Assembly: GCF_050624435.1 (NCBI RefSeq)
Contig: NC_134538.1
Coordinates: 114,712,437 to 114,776,436 of the forward strand
Direction of reading: 5' to 3'
Length of the DNA: 64,000 bases
Source: Tenrec ecaudatus
Taxonomy: Eukaryota > Chordata > Mammalia > Afrosoricida > Tenrecidae
Positions 11,281 to 22,062 of the stretch are shown piece after piece. The position numbers were made by a program, and so were the translations under genes. The notes beneath the pieces were generated by a model, which was not told the origin of the DNA, made no database searches, and was given only the letters and a program-made list of their open reading frames with translations. Positions within the stretch are counted from its first letter, which is position 1; every line of letters begins with the position of its first letter.

Positions 11281-12530
11281 AGGTGTTTTTTATGAAAAGA
11301 GGAAGGGAGTTGATCTTAAAACAAAACAATTACAATATATTTTAAGATTCCAATATAATCATTAAGTGTAGTGTCCAGAGATTGAAAATGGGCAAAGATA
11401 ACTTTAAATAGGTGACATTTGAGTTGAATCATGAAAAACAGGAAATGATTTAATGATGCCTTGCAATTTATTATCAAATCAAGCAGGTTTTTGCTAGTTC
11501 TTACATACATTCCACTGCTTCAATTCTCATGTGTTACATGAGATATAAAAGGAATGAAGATAAATTTAGTAAAATAATATGCTACATAAAATCCCTTATC
11601 AGTATTATTATTTTTGTGAATTTTATTAATTTTAGATTTATTATTATATTTCTTGTTCTTTTGACAATAGCTTTAGCCAATGCATATATGCATGGATCTA
11701 CATACAAAATTAAAATAATAAATAATGAGTAAATATAAGTTCAAAGAAAGGGGAAGCTATATTTCAGTTACCAACTGAAAAATTAGAAAAAGCTGGTTTG
11801 TACATGTGAGCATTAGATTTCATTTTAAACTTCCCATTAGCCAAAGTTAAAAAGGAAATACTTTTCCACTGACTGATAAAAACGGAGTATATCAGGACTT
11901 TATTAGAAAAAGTTTTCCTGGCACTAACTGCTGGGAGGAATTTATCATGTGTATCATGATTTGAAATGTTGACTAGTGTAATGAATAGTTGTTTCACAGA
12001 CGTTGGAAGAATATTCCTCCAATGACCATTTGTTATATCAGCCTACAATAAAATGCTAAGGGCATAATATTACAATGTAATCAGTGAATCAATTTCTATA
12101 GGCCTAAAAAAACACTTGGGTTAAAGTGGAGAAATTAAATCAAATCATTTGGAAGAAAAGAGAATTAAGTTTCCCAAAGTGGTGATGATAAATGTAAACT
12201 GTTATATGTTCTAATCGTCTCCATTTTCAAAGTAGATATTTCAAATTTTCATAGTGAATTTAGAGCTAGAGGATGCTAACACATATTTCACATTTGTTGT
12301 TACTTGTTTTATTCCCTGGTGTATTTTTATTTATTTATTTTTTGTCTCACTCTTCTATTTGGCCTTTGTTTGTTGGTTGGTTGGTTTTGGGGGTGGGGGC
12401 TTCTTTTTTGCCTGTTACTATGGTCAGCCACATTTCTGTCCTCAGCTATGGATTTTCTCTCCATGGATACATAGCTCTCACATGTATCCAAATCTTTGCC
12501 ACTGGTAAGTGTGAGTTATCAAAACTCTAT
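11281..12530. other. non-coding, AT-rich
   Basis: Short T-rich and TTTA-like stretches at 12325-12345 and a (TTGG) stretch near 12375. A block near 11415 (GGTGACATTTGAGTTGAATC) may be a scrap of an ancient LINE. No exon recognised. Confidence 0.4.
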
Positions 12531-12556
12531 ATTTACTAAATCTATATTTAGTAAAT
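12531..12556. repeat. perfect 11-bp inverted repeat, 4-nt loop
   Basis: ATTTACTAAAT, loop CTAT, then ATTTAGTAAAT. The arms are exactly complementary. AT-only stems of this size can arise by chance or by replication slippage. Confidence 0.9.
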
Positions 12557-12761
12557 CTTCACACAATTATCTATTTCCCAGTTGAACTCCCTTCTATTTC
12601 ATACATACTCACTCCCCCCCCCTTCTATTAGCACTTCTGTGTTATAACCATGAGAACTCCAGAAACTATTTTATAATCCACTTTTATTTCCTTATTTTAT
12701 CAAACTAATCAGCAGGATGCATAACTTTTTGCCGCCTTTCTATTTCCCCAAATGCTGCTTG

Positions 12762-12955
12762 GAGACAAAGTTTATGCTCAACTGCTCACTGATATGGTGG
12801 CGGTTCAAATCCACCAAACAGCACCACAAAAGGAAGTCCTAGAGCCACTTCCATAAAGATGAGAGCCAAGAAAACCTTGTTTCCTGTGTTCTATTCTGTA
12901 AACCTGAAATAGTCCTGAATCAGAATTGACTTAACAGTAGTGTGTTTCTTTTGTT
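12762..12955 (+). mobile_element. AfroSINE, diverged
   Basis: GGTGGCGGTTCAAATCCACCAAACAGC resembles the SINE B-box region. The tail ends CAGAATTGACTTAACAGTAG. The 5' end is blurred. Confidence 0.65.
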
Positions 12956-13369
12956 TTGTTTTCATTTGATAGTTCCGTCATCTCACTTCTTCATTTTTTA
13001 TGCTTCTGTATAGTTCTGTAGTACTGTAGTTTCATCAGCTGAGATGCAGGCTGTGGCAGAGGAGACATACTGGCGTTCCTGTGTTACTCCTGTCCCTAGT
13101 TAATGTATCTCTCACAGTCCTGTTTATCTAAATAGTCAGAACCGTTTATCTGTAAAGAAGACCTGTCCTTGTCATCTTCTTCATTAATATATTTCAAACT
13201 TTTTATTCGCCTATATTATGGTTACAAGTATGATTATACAGATAGATCGATATCTATATATTTGTAGACTATATATGCAAATTTTGATGTATATGCAAAT
13301 TTGACCCCATGGTTGTGGGTTCTTTTTTCCCTTGCAAGTGATACCATCTTAGTTTAAAACAACAAAGTG

Positions 13370-13620
13370 CTCCTGGCCCTTTGCATCACAAATGCTCTCC
13401 TCTGTGTGCTGGCCTGATCGTGTCATCTTTCCTCACCTGCTCCCACTTGTCCTTAAGATCCAGGCCAGGTACCATCTTCCACAAGAAGCTTCCCATAAAA
13501 GCTCTATTGAGTTAAATGCCTATCACGTATGCTGTCTGGGCAATTAGCTTTTGAGCTATCTTTGTGGATTTTTTCCCCTTTATTCTGGGACACCTCTAGG
13601 ATAAGAATCACTTGTTAATC
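13370..13620 (+). mobile_element. ancient L2-like LINE fragment
   Basis: Contains the degenerate L2 block 'ccatcttccacaagaagcttccc' and the following downstream order expected of the L2 3' region. Low identity. Confidence 0.4.
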
Positions 13621-13624
13621 AGAG

Positions 13625-14252
13625 TTATGGATTAAATTGTGTCCCCACCTACATCAACTTGGCTAGTCCATGATTCTCAAAGATTTGGCAGTTGTGTAGT
13701 GATGTATTGTGACAGTTATGTAATGTTGCGATTTGTCAGGTATGTAGAGATACACTCGTCCCTCCTAAAGGGATGGGATATAATTACCCTCGATATATGA
13801 TCTATTGTAAACCCTGACCTTTATAAGAAACCAAGGGGAGAGTGGGATGCCACACAGGCACTCAGGTCACAGTCCCTCTGATGTAAGGGGAGCTGTCCTG
13901 GGGTGTGGCCCACATTACTTTTTATCTTACAAGAAATAAAACGATAGAGAGGCTAGCAGAGATCAAGGGTCCTAATTACCACCAAGAAAGAAGAGTCAGG
14001 AAAGAGGGCAGTCTTTTGGAGCCAGGGTCCCTACACTGGGGATCTACTAGACTCAGGGGAAGATTGATGCCAGGCACGTGGAGAGCTCCCAGGGACACTG
14101 GGAACAGGCCACACAAGAAGACAATGATCTGCTTCTACAGCTGACAGGGAGGAACAGCTTCTCCTTAAAGCTGGACCCCCTCGAGCCTTCCCAATAGTGA
14201 GAAAATGAAAGTCATCCCTGCAGTATTTTTGTTAATAGCAAGAGACAAGTAA
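13625..14252 (+). mobile_element. solitary LTR, ERVL/MaLR-like
   Basis: Begins ATTAAATTGTGTCCCCACC with CAACTTGGCTAGTCCATGATT, continues through TTTATCTTACAAGAAATAAAA, a CCACCAAGAAAGAAG block and GGGGAAGATTGATGCCAGG, and ends near TAGCAAGAGACAAGTAAGAC. This block order matches a mammalian ERVL-type LTR family that is common in elephant and relatives. No internal viral genes flank it, so it is a solo LTR. It is an old, broken copy. Confidence 0.65.
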
Positions 14253-15519
14253 GACGGTCACTTTTCTTCTTCTCAGAGCATGTGTCTCCAGAAACAACCA
14301 ATAAATATCCACTGATATAAGGTGAACTAAAAGTGTTATCAACAATATGTGCCTTGAATCAGTGTATATCTCATTGTAATTGCGTGAGAAGAATGTAAAA
14401 TGAATAAGTACATTAGTGTCTACTAACCCTCTATAAAAGAAATTTAATGTTTCTTCCAAAAATTATAAGAATGGTAAACTCTCCAGAAATCTAAACTTCA
14501 GCCAAATTCTCTTGTGTCATTCCAGTAACTTTAACATCAAAGTCATGAAATTTATTTTTATCCCAAATGCCTATAAAGAATCTGGCAAGGGAACAATTAC
14601 TAAGTATTTGCATCTAATAAATCAGCATTTTGATATTGAGGTTAGCAAAGATGGCTTGAATGATTTGAATGACAGTGTGTTACGTATCCGGGTTACGTAT
14701 CAGAGTATAAGTGAATGAGTACACACACACTTCATATTACTCCATGGTGCAGTGAAATAACTGGACTCTTTATGATTACCATTCCTACTTGAGCTATCCA
14801 AGAATATAGCTGAATCCTCTCTAAAACTATGGATGCCTAAGAAATTGCTAATAAACATCGTTTTGTTTAATTGTTTTTCCTCTTTGGAATTCCATTTGTG
14901 ATTCCATCTTTGCATATGTAACACATGCATATCTGAATGTAGGTTTTCATCTCCCGCATGCATGTAATAAAGCATCTGTCCCAAAGAAAAAAAAGCAATA
15001 TGGACATTAGTCATAAAAATTTTTATATATTCTCAGTATTTAATATTGAATCAGGTGTAAATAGGGCCACTGGTCCAGTCCTTGTAAAACAGCATACTAT
15101 TTGGTTGTTAACATTTTTAGAGCATCAAAAATACATAGTATCCATTTCTTATAATGAGACTCAGGTGAAAGTATTTACCTTTTAGGCCCATTTACAAGGC
15201 AGTAATCAGAAACCTGCAGTTTTCTATATCCTAAGAGTCTGATTTCTGAAAATAGCCTTTATCACATTTTTCCAAGAGTGAAATCTGAGAGTAAATCTTC
15301 AGAACAAGGAAATGGGTCAAAGCCAACCCTTCCACTTGTACTTAGCACGCCAGTTATCACATGTGAGTTTAGATCACTTGAGAAAGAAGGTAAAATCTTT
15401 ATACTTCATGACACAGATTGGAAACTAGCTTAGCCTTACTAGACACTTTAAAAAGGCAGGAGCAGGGATATTTTGTATATGTATTCAAGTGTATCATTCA
15501 ATAGCATCTTAGGGATTGT
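14253..15519. other. non-coding, no feature recognised
   Basis: AT-rich, many stops. A 104-codon minus frame at 14700-15014 has no recognisable features. Confidence 0.4.
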
Positions 15520-15670
15520 GGCTAATCTTCTAGAACGCAAGTTTTACATTGCCTTTCCAGTTAGATTACAAATCCTTCATGACCGGGAATGTGCTCATTT
15601 GTCCTTGAATGCTTACCAATTTAGCACAGTTCTTGACTCTAGAAATTAAATAAATGGGTGTTTGATTACC
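15520..15670 (+). mobile_element. L2 LINE 3' end, degenerate
   Basis: TTAGATTACAAATCCTTCATGACCGG followed by a GTGCTCATTTGTCCTTGAATGC block and AAATTAAATAAATGGGTG, the order of the L2 3' terminus (gene-poor mammalian relic). Confidence 0.55.
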
Positions 15671-16452
15671 CTTATTATGTAGGCATGTAATGTGAGACTG
15701 GATATATATGTGTGCGTCTCTGTTTGTAGACCTATGTAGCATGTGCTGATAAAATGCTTCATAACCTTGGGAGAAAGGACATCCCTGAACTGCCTGCTCC
15801 ACTGTCTTTCGGCTCTCATTACAGACAGATATATTCTCTCCAAGTAGCTTTGCTCTCCTGTACAACTGACCAGAAGCCTGCTGTCTATCAATGGCCCCAT
15901 CAAACTTAACCATTCATGGATGACAATTTTTTTCTACACCTCCTTACAAAGAAAGAAGATTTACCCTCTTACATTTTATAACACCTGATATTTACCACAC
16001 GGATAAGAGAACTGGCAATGCCAAACCCATACTTAATGAATTTCTATAATTTATTACTATTTTGGCAGCCTAGCACCAAATTACTTCTACATATTTCAAA
16101 ATAAGTTCAATGGAGTTTTAAATGTATAGCATTTTTAAGTTTCTTTCTTTTTTTTAGTTTCATTGTTACCCAATTTTGTTTTTTAATCTGGGATTTACTT
16201 TTTCAACTCAGTCATAGCAGATTCAGGTACACACTGAATCATTTTCATCAATTTTTAAAAACTGGCAAGAGTTGTTCTGAAACTTTTCAGAATATTTTCC
16301 AACCCGTGTTTTTGAAGTTCGCCTGAATATAACAGTTTTGGCGGCCAGTTTAGCCTCTCACTGCCACCTCCTTCAGACATCCCCCAGGAGCCATGCATGA
16401 CAAGAGGAAATAGTCCCTCCGTTACATGTACTGAGAACTGATTGTGTGAAGG
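15671..16452. other. non-coding, no feature recognised
   Basis: AT-rich sequence without recognisable repeats or exons. Confidence 0.4.
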
Positions 16453-16610
16453 ACTGTGATGGTGTAGTGCTTACATGTTGAGCTGCTAACCTGAAGGTGA
16501 GCAGTTCGAAAGCACCATCCCCTCTGCAGGAGAAAGATGAGACTTTCAATTGCAGTGAAGAGTTACAGCCTCCGAAACGCAGGGCCAGGTTTACCTTGGA
16601 GTCAGAGTCT
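16453..16610 (+). mobile_element. AfroSINE, 3' part altered
   Basis: GTGATGGTGTAGTGCTTACATG head, GAGCTGCTAACCTGAAGGTGAGCAGTTCG body, GAGTTACAGCCTCCGAAACG. The tail after this is not canonical. Confidence 0.8.
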
Positions 16611-16879
16611 ACCTGCGAAGCTGCCGGTAGGAGCCCTGCTACTGAAGAGGTTCAGCGAGGAAAGCAGCAGCCCAAGAGTTGATGAAACACACACTTTCCT
16701 TACAGCATGCTTATCGCCCCGCCGACCTTTATTTCTCTGTAGGGATTTACATTATGGTGCATCATGATGGTTGGAGTGACTTGTTGAAATGCAGAGAATG
16801 TGATGTAAAGAGTAGGATACCCACATGAAACACAGAAAGAGATAAAGGAGGGGGGGCACATTTATTGTTGTGCTTGTTC

Positions 16880-17058
16880 ATTGTGATCCCGTGTGCCGCA
16901 GAAGAGATCTGCTCTGCAGGGTTTTCCCGGTTGTGAGCTTTAGAATGCAGACCACCAGCCCTCGCTTCTGAGGCACCCGTGGGAGGGGCGGGGGCTTCAA
17001 CCTCCAACCTTTCAATGAGTAGCTGAGTGCCTAACTGTTTACACTCTGCTCCCATAAT
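16880..17058 (-). mobile_element. AfroSINE-like variant, reverse orientation
   Basis: GCAGAAGAGATCTGC, GGGTTTTCCCGGTTGTGAGC and CCAACCTTTCAATGAGTAGC match the complement of an AfroSINE subtype with a modified middle. Orientation is inferred from the position of the head-like end near 17050. Confidence 0.55.
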
Positions 17059-17100
17059 ACTACAGAGGCTGAAACTGCCCCTTCCCTATGCTACATATGA

Positions 17101-17275
17101 TGGAGCCCTGGTGGCGTAGTGGCTACATGTTGGGCTGTGGGCTTCAGGGACAGCAGTTCAAAACCACCAACCTCTCTGGACGAGGAATTTGGGGGCGTTC
17201 CAGCTCTGTAAAGAGTTTCTGTCTTGGAACCCCGTGGGATTCTCCTTTTCCATAGATGATGGACTGGATTTTTTT
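17101..17275 (+). mobile_element. AfroSINE with internal deletion
   Basis: Well-kept head GGAGCCCTGGTGGCGTAGTGG and GGACAGCAGTTCAAAACCACC, then GTAAAGAGTTTCTGTC. The segment encoding the CCTATAGGG block is reduced, and the tail ends near ATGGACTGGATTTTTTTT. Confidence 0.85.
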
Positions 17276-18980
17276 TTCTAGTTAAAGGAGAAAGGACCAC
17301 GAGAAGCCTGCTTAATGACGGCATCAATTATAGAAACACAGCTGCCATAAGGGGAACAAAAGTCTTTAGAGAAAATGCAATGTTAGTTTCCAGAATCAAC
17401 TGAGCTTTTAAAAAATGGCTAAAAATTGTCAGCTTTATTTCTCTTTCTTTTATAGTTATAAAGTATCACTTTATTGGGGGAGAATTTAGCATTTAAATAA
17501 ATCAGAACTGGGAGGAAAGCGAGCCTGTCAGTCATGTAATTTTTATGAAATTACGCTGAAACTGTATGAGGTAACGGGAACACGATCTAGCGGCTGGGGC
17601 GGCAAAGAGCCCACCACTGTTAGATAGCCCAAGTGCCACGTCCTGCAGCTTGTTAAATGTAACTCAATCGTCTCTATCTCAGCAGAAGGGTCTTTATTTT
17701 CATCCTGGCACTCTCGTCTTAAAGTAGACTAAAGCTGAAGTTTGTTTAAAGCTACAACATGGTTATTCCTGTAAAATAATTAGTGACATTTGAACCACTC
17801 GCTGATAGAGTCCGTTAGTGGGGGTCCAAGTGGCTTTCCACAATGATTGGGTTCACATTTGCAAGTGCTGAGTGCATTTCAAGTACGGCATGTGTTGGAG
17901 ACTACAACAGGACTGTCTGTTAGAATCCTGTCTGGGGTTTAAAACATTCTTTAAAGGCCTGCTTACCATATCCTACTACTTATACCCAATCTACAAAGGT
18001 TTGGCAAATGTGAGCCCTTATTCAAGGATAGACTTTCTACTCAAATGATAGCAATTGCAATTCTGTAGCTAACAAATTAACTAAAAAATATATAGAAACT
18101 TTTGGTAACAGTTTTATAAAAATAAATATAAATGTGAGCATATTAAATAAATTATATGTTTGCATTCATCTTGTGCTAAGCAACAGCATTTATAGACTGC
18201 GAAAATGTCCAAAGACAGTTATTTTTGCATGTTAATATTAATCATTGTGATTTTTCCACGGAGTATGTTAGCAATGTAAACAAAGTTAAAGCAAGAATGT
18301 TACTGGTGAAACTATTATTGTAAAGCATTCCATTAGGATGGAAATTTAATTTATTTACCAGCCTATCAAGATTCCCCAGAGTTCTTAAAACAGCATGAAA
18401 CAAACGTGTTGCACTGTTAAAATACTAAAGAGTGCTCTTTACCTATGAGACATAATGACTTAAAATATAAATAGTAGCAGGAGATAGTCACATAATAATT
18501 GTACAGGTGTTTCACCTGTTGACCTCAACTTCTCTGCCTCCACAGTTAAGTATAACAGTTATCTGGGAAAATACTTTGCTCCCAAACACAAATACTGATG
18601 ACTGCATGAAGTTTGCAATCTAAGTTATTAAAGCCCACTCATATGTTGAGGCTTAAGCTAGTAATGAGTCCTCTAATAATTTACAGTTTGATTTACCATA
18701 AATGGTATGATTCTTTTTACACTGTATAAGCCTTGAAAGGGGAAGCATCTCAGATCCACATCTGGACAAATAAGGCACCCGCAGTTTGATAAGTGCTGAG
18801 AAGTTGCTCCCCTTCATTCTGCAGCTGCTTACAGTGGGAGGCTAATTTGGTAAGGCAACCTCGTGCTTGTTAAGCTAAGTCCGGGTTTCTTAGAACAATC
18901 CTTTCTATTGATCACCGTTTAATTTAGGCATCCTTAGCTTACTTGGTCCAACCTACTGCACTTGATATATAAACAAGCCA
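17276..18980. other. single-copy-looking sequence with candidate conserved blocks
   Basis: Repeat-free. The blocks at 17500-17760 and 18130-18440 include FOX-like GTAAACA and SOX-like AACAAAG (18277-18290) and ATGTTAATATTAATCATTG. Enhancer potential is speculation from texture only. Confidence 0.3.
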
Positions 18981-18984
18981 AGTC

Positions 18985-19022
18985 CCCAAACCTATTACGT
19001 TAGTGTCAATTCCAACCCATAG
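18985..19022 (-). mobile_element. AfroSINE tail fragment, reverse orientation
   Basis: AGTGTCAATTCCAACCCATAG resembles the complement of the AfroSINE/RTE 3' tail. Only about 40 bp. Confidence 0.45.
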
Positions 19023-19061
19023 TGTGTTTACAAACTTACATGTACGAACATGAAGCATACA

Positions 19062-19330
19062 TTTTTAGTTCCACACTACCCTATAGGGCAGTGGTTCTCA
19101 ACCTGTGTGTCGTGACCCCTTTGGGGGTTGAACCACCCTTTCACAGCAGTCGCCTGATTCATAGCAGTAGCAAAATTACAGTTATGAAGTATCAATGCAA
19201 ATCATTTTATGGTTGGGGATCACCACAACATGAGGGACTGTATTAAAGGGTCGCAGCATTAAGAAGGTTGAGAACCACTGCTAAAGGGTCACTATGAATC
19301 TGAATCAATTTGATGTCAGTAAGTTGGTTA
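19062..19330 (+). mobile_element. AfroSINE 3' part, split by SPIN
   Basis: ACTACCCTATAGGG lies left of the SPIN copy at 19089 and CTAAAGGGTCACTATGAATCTG resumes right of it at 19281, ending TTTGATGTCAGTAAG. Joining the flanks recreates the SINE's CCTATAGGGTCGCTATGAG block, so the SINE was there first. Confidence 0.8.
19089..19280 (+). mobile_element. SPIN-type hAT MITE, copy 2
   Basis: TIRs CAGTGGTTCTCAACC and GGTTGAGAACCACTG are intact. The flanking 8-mers CTATAGGG (19081-19088) and CTAAAGGG (19281-19288) match at 7 of 8, the 8-bp target duplication expected of hAT elements. Same internal deletion as copy 1. Confidence 0.95.
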
Positions 19331-20082
19331 TTAAGTCACTTCCTTCTACCTGAAACACCATTCCACTATTGATATAATACTGAGGGGTTAAAGTAATTAT
19401 TAAGACATTAATTTTTCCTTTTCTCAATCACTGATTTCTAACCCTCAATTCTATATGTCTTTCTGAGCCATCATACTCAATTCTGAGGCCCCGTTTCTCA
19501 AGGAACCTATGAGATGGCAGAGTGAACCCAACTCTCCCATGTTCAAAGTTGAAACTAATGTTAAGATGGTACGCTGGTTTTTCCCCTGGTGATCAGAGTT
19601 TGGATAATGCAAATATGAAATCAGATTTGATACTCACCTCCATGATGGGAGAATGATCAATTTCCTTTCTAGACAAAGAAACTTTCGCAGTAGTACTCTA
19701 ACTGTAATATTGTAATTTGAACCCCAATGTCCTGATTCACAAACTGTGGGCATTTTGGCCATTTGTAAGGCCTCTCTTCCTTGGACTTCCACAATCACCA
19801 CTCCAATTTGGTAGGTTTTGCTACCAAATATACATTTGGCAACAGTGTATGTAGACTAATATCTTGATCAACATTTATCTTAGCAACGTACTGTAATAAG
19901 GTCTTTCGTCTTTCAGGACAGTATCATGACATAAGGGGTTTCCAAGAGTTCATGGAAAATGTCATTCAGAGAGAGTGGGGTTTTTTACATTAACTTTTTG
20001 AAGGCCCCTTAAATATACAAAAAGGTGACAATAATTATAATAAAACATTACCAAGCTTTGCAGGAAGGTCAAACTTATTTTT
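19331..20082. other. non-coding, no feature recognised
   Basis: Unassigned AT-rich sequence. Confidence 0.4.
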
Positions 20083-20222
20083 GAACATTTTATTAGGGAC
20101 TCATACAACTCTTATCACAATCCATACATATACATACATCAATTGTATAAAGCACATCTGTACATTCTTTTCCCTAATCATTTTCAAAGCATTTGCTCTC
20201 CACTTAAGCCCTTTGCAATTTT
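20083..20222 (-). mobile_element. LINE 3' end (family A), short and well preserved
   Basis: About 140 bp: ACATTTTATTAGGGACTCATACAACTC to ACTTAAGCCCTTTGCAA. Closely matches the other copies, so it is probably young. Strong 5' truncation. Confidence 0.85.
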
Positions 20223-20237
20223 TTTTATGGACCATAA

Positions 20238-20625
20238 TATGATTGGCCCTGGTAGCGTCATGGGTTACAGATTGGGCTGGTCCACAGAGTCAGCAGTTCC
20301 AATCCACTGAATCGATCAGCTGCTCCACTGGAGAATTAAGTGGATTCTTACTACCGTAAAGTTACTGTCTCAGAGCAGTGATCCTCAAACTTCCTAATGC
20401 TGCCCTCATGTTGTGATGACCCCCCAACCATAAAATTATTTGCACTGATACTTCATTACTGTCATTTTGCTACTGTTATGAATCTGGTGACCCCAGAAAA
20501 GGGTCATTCAACCCCCAGAGGGATCACGACCCACAGATTGAGAACCGCTGCACTAGGGGCAATTCTAACCTGTCCTATAAGGTCACCATGAGTCAGAAAT
20601 CATTAGAGGGCAGTGAGTATGGTAG
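20238..20625 (+). mobile_element. AfroSINE interrupted by an inverted SPIN
   Basis: Head GCCCTGGTAGCGTCATGG and body GTAAAGTTACTGTCTCAGAG at 20238-20375, then SPIN at 20376-20550, then the SINE resumes CACTAGGGGCAATTCTAACC with tail GGTCACCATGAGTCAG. Confidence 0.85.
20376..20550 (-). mobile_element. SPIN-type hAT MITE, copy 3, inside AfroSINE
   Basis: Reverse orientation relative to copies 1 and 2: CAGTGATCCTCAAAC at the left, GATTGAGAACCGCTG at the right, with the complements of CACCACAACATGAGG and ATAACAGTAGCAAAATTAC between. The target duplication is not recognisable (TCTCAGAG versus CACTAGGG), perhaps because of a small deletion at the left junction. Confidence 0.93.
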
Positions 20626-20765
20626 TGAGGAAAATTAGCCACAGGGTGTGTGGTTCAGTCCTACTAGCTGCTATTACAGGTGAAGATGAGGCTTTCTGCT
20701 CCGGTGAAGACTTACAGCCTCCTCTATATAAGGTTGCAATGACCCCAAGTCAGCGGTTTGGTTAT
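20626..20765 (+). mobile_element. AfroSINE, second copy abutting the previous one
   Basis: AGATGAGGCTTTCTGCTCCGGTGAAGACTTACAGCC body and GACCCCAAGTCAGCGG tail follow the previous SINE with almost no spacer. The head is degenerate. Confidence 0.7.
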
Positions 20766-21349
20766 TTAGTTATATGATTACTTTAGTAATATTTAAATGA
20801 GCAAGTTAGAACTCGGTAATATTAGTTATATCCAAATGTATGCTTACCATAAAATGGGAGGAGATAGTACAATCAAATCTGTAAAGAAAATATTTCTACA
20901 AAACTTTTTATTTGTATTGTGAGATGCTTGGGGCATGATAAGTTAGCTACCTAGCATATAAGTCCCCTGATTATTGACTGATTAACTAGATCAGGTTTTG
21001 CTCTGTGCTACATGATATTATTAAGGAAACATACTATCAAGTAGTAAGAGCTATGATATACAGCACCATAGAGAATCATAGGGGAGAGAGCGTTTCCAGA
21101 AAATGTGTAAAATATTGTGAAAAATTACTTAAAAATTATCATCTTTCTTTTGAGTTCCTAAAATGTACCAGTCTGAGCCAGCAAGTTACATTTCCAAAGA
21201 ATATGCTTTACATGCATCGGGTGTAGCAGTGGGTCAAAGAGCACCATATTAGTTGCACATGCCATGTTGCTGAGCACTCGCAGAGTACTTATTTGACAAG
21301 GAATTGCAATGGACAACTCGAACACGTGTGAGCTAAAACTGGGAGACAA
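20766..21349. other. non-coding, no feature recognised
   Basis: AT-rich, unassigned. Confidence 0.4.
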
Positions 21350-21780
21350 AAGCCTGGAGGGCTTATCGACATGCCTTTATGAAGATGTCCCCACTCTCAA
21401 CAGTAGTGAGACACAGGGCGGGTCACCACTTCTTAGGGCTGTGGGGCAGAGGGGGTAGGGAAGGATATGCTAGCGACATTGTACAGTTCTCCCCCTCCCC
21501 CTCTCTACCCCCTCCCCCAGTCACCTGAAAGTGCCTTTTTCCCCAGCTGGATGCTGAGGTCCCACTGCAAGAGCCAGAAGCAAGAATATCTCCCAGCAAG
21601 ACATTGATCTGCCTGCCAGCACTCCCTAGGGTCTCAAGGGATGGCTTGTACCTCATTCCCATCTGGCTATATAAGGGCTGGCAATAAACAGCACCATGCT
21701 GCTTAATGGCTGATATAGACTACTAGTATTGTACCTACGAAACCCCGCCATCAAACACGTATGGGAATGGACTGAGGGGA
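21350..21780 (+). mobile_element. possible solitary LTR
   Basis: A segment with GC and pyrimidine blocks ends in CTATATAAGGGCTGG followed by CAATAAACAGC (21667-21693). A TATA box with a polyadenylation signal 14 bp later is typical of a retroviral LTR. I cannot name the family or find matching ends, and no viral gene is visible. Confidence 0.3.
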
Positions 21781-21994
21781 AGGACTAACTAGATGGGTCT
21801 TGCTACCAGCACTCTGGACTAGCAGAACCTGTTAGCCCTTTTCAAGGAGGAAAAGTAAAAAGACATGGGAAATGGCAGGAAGGAGAAATCATCGCTGAAA
21901 GCAATGCAAAAGTGGATTATGTATGCAGTGAGGAAAATTTACCATTATTTTTAAAGTTTGAGAGACTCTCAGAGAATAACGCTCCTAGAAATGC

Positions 21995-22062
21995 ATGGGG
22001 GCTATTCTACCAGGTCCTATAGGGTCCCATCAGAATGGATTTGATGGCCATTGAGTTTGGTC
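21995..22062 (+). mobile_element. AfroSINE tail fragment
   Basis: GGGGCTATTCTACCAGGTCCTATAGGGTCCC and GAATGGATTTGATGGCC are the SINE 3' half. Confidence 0.75.
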
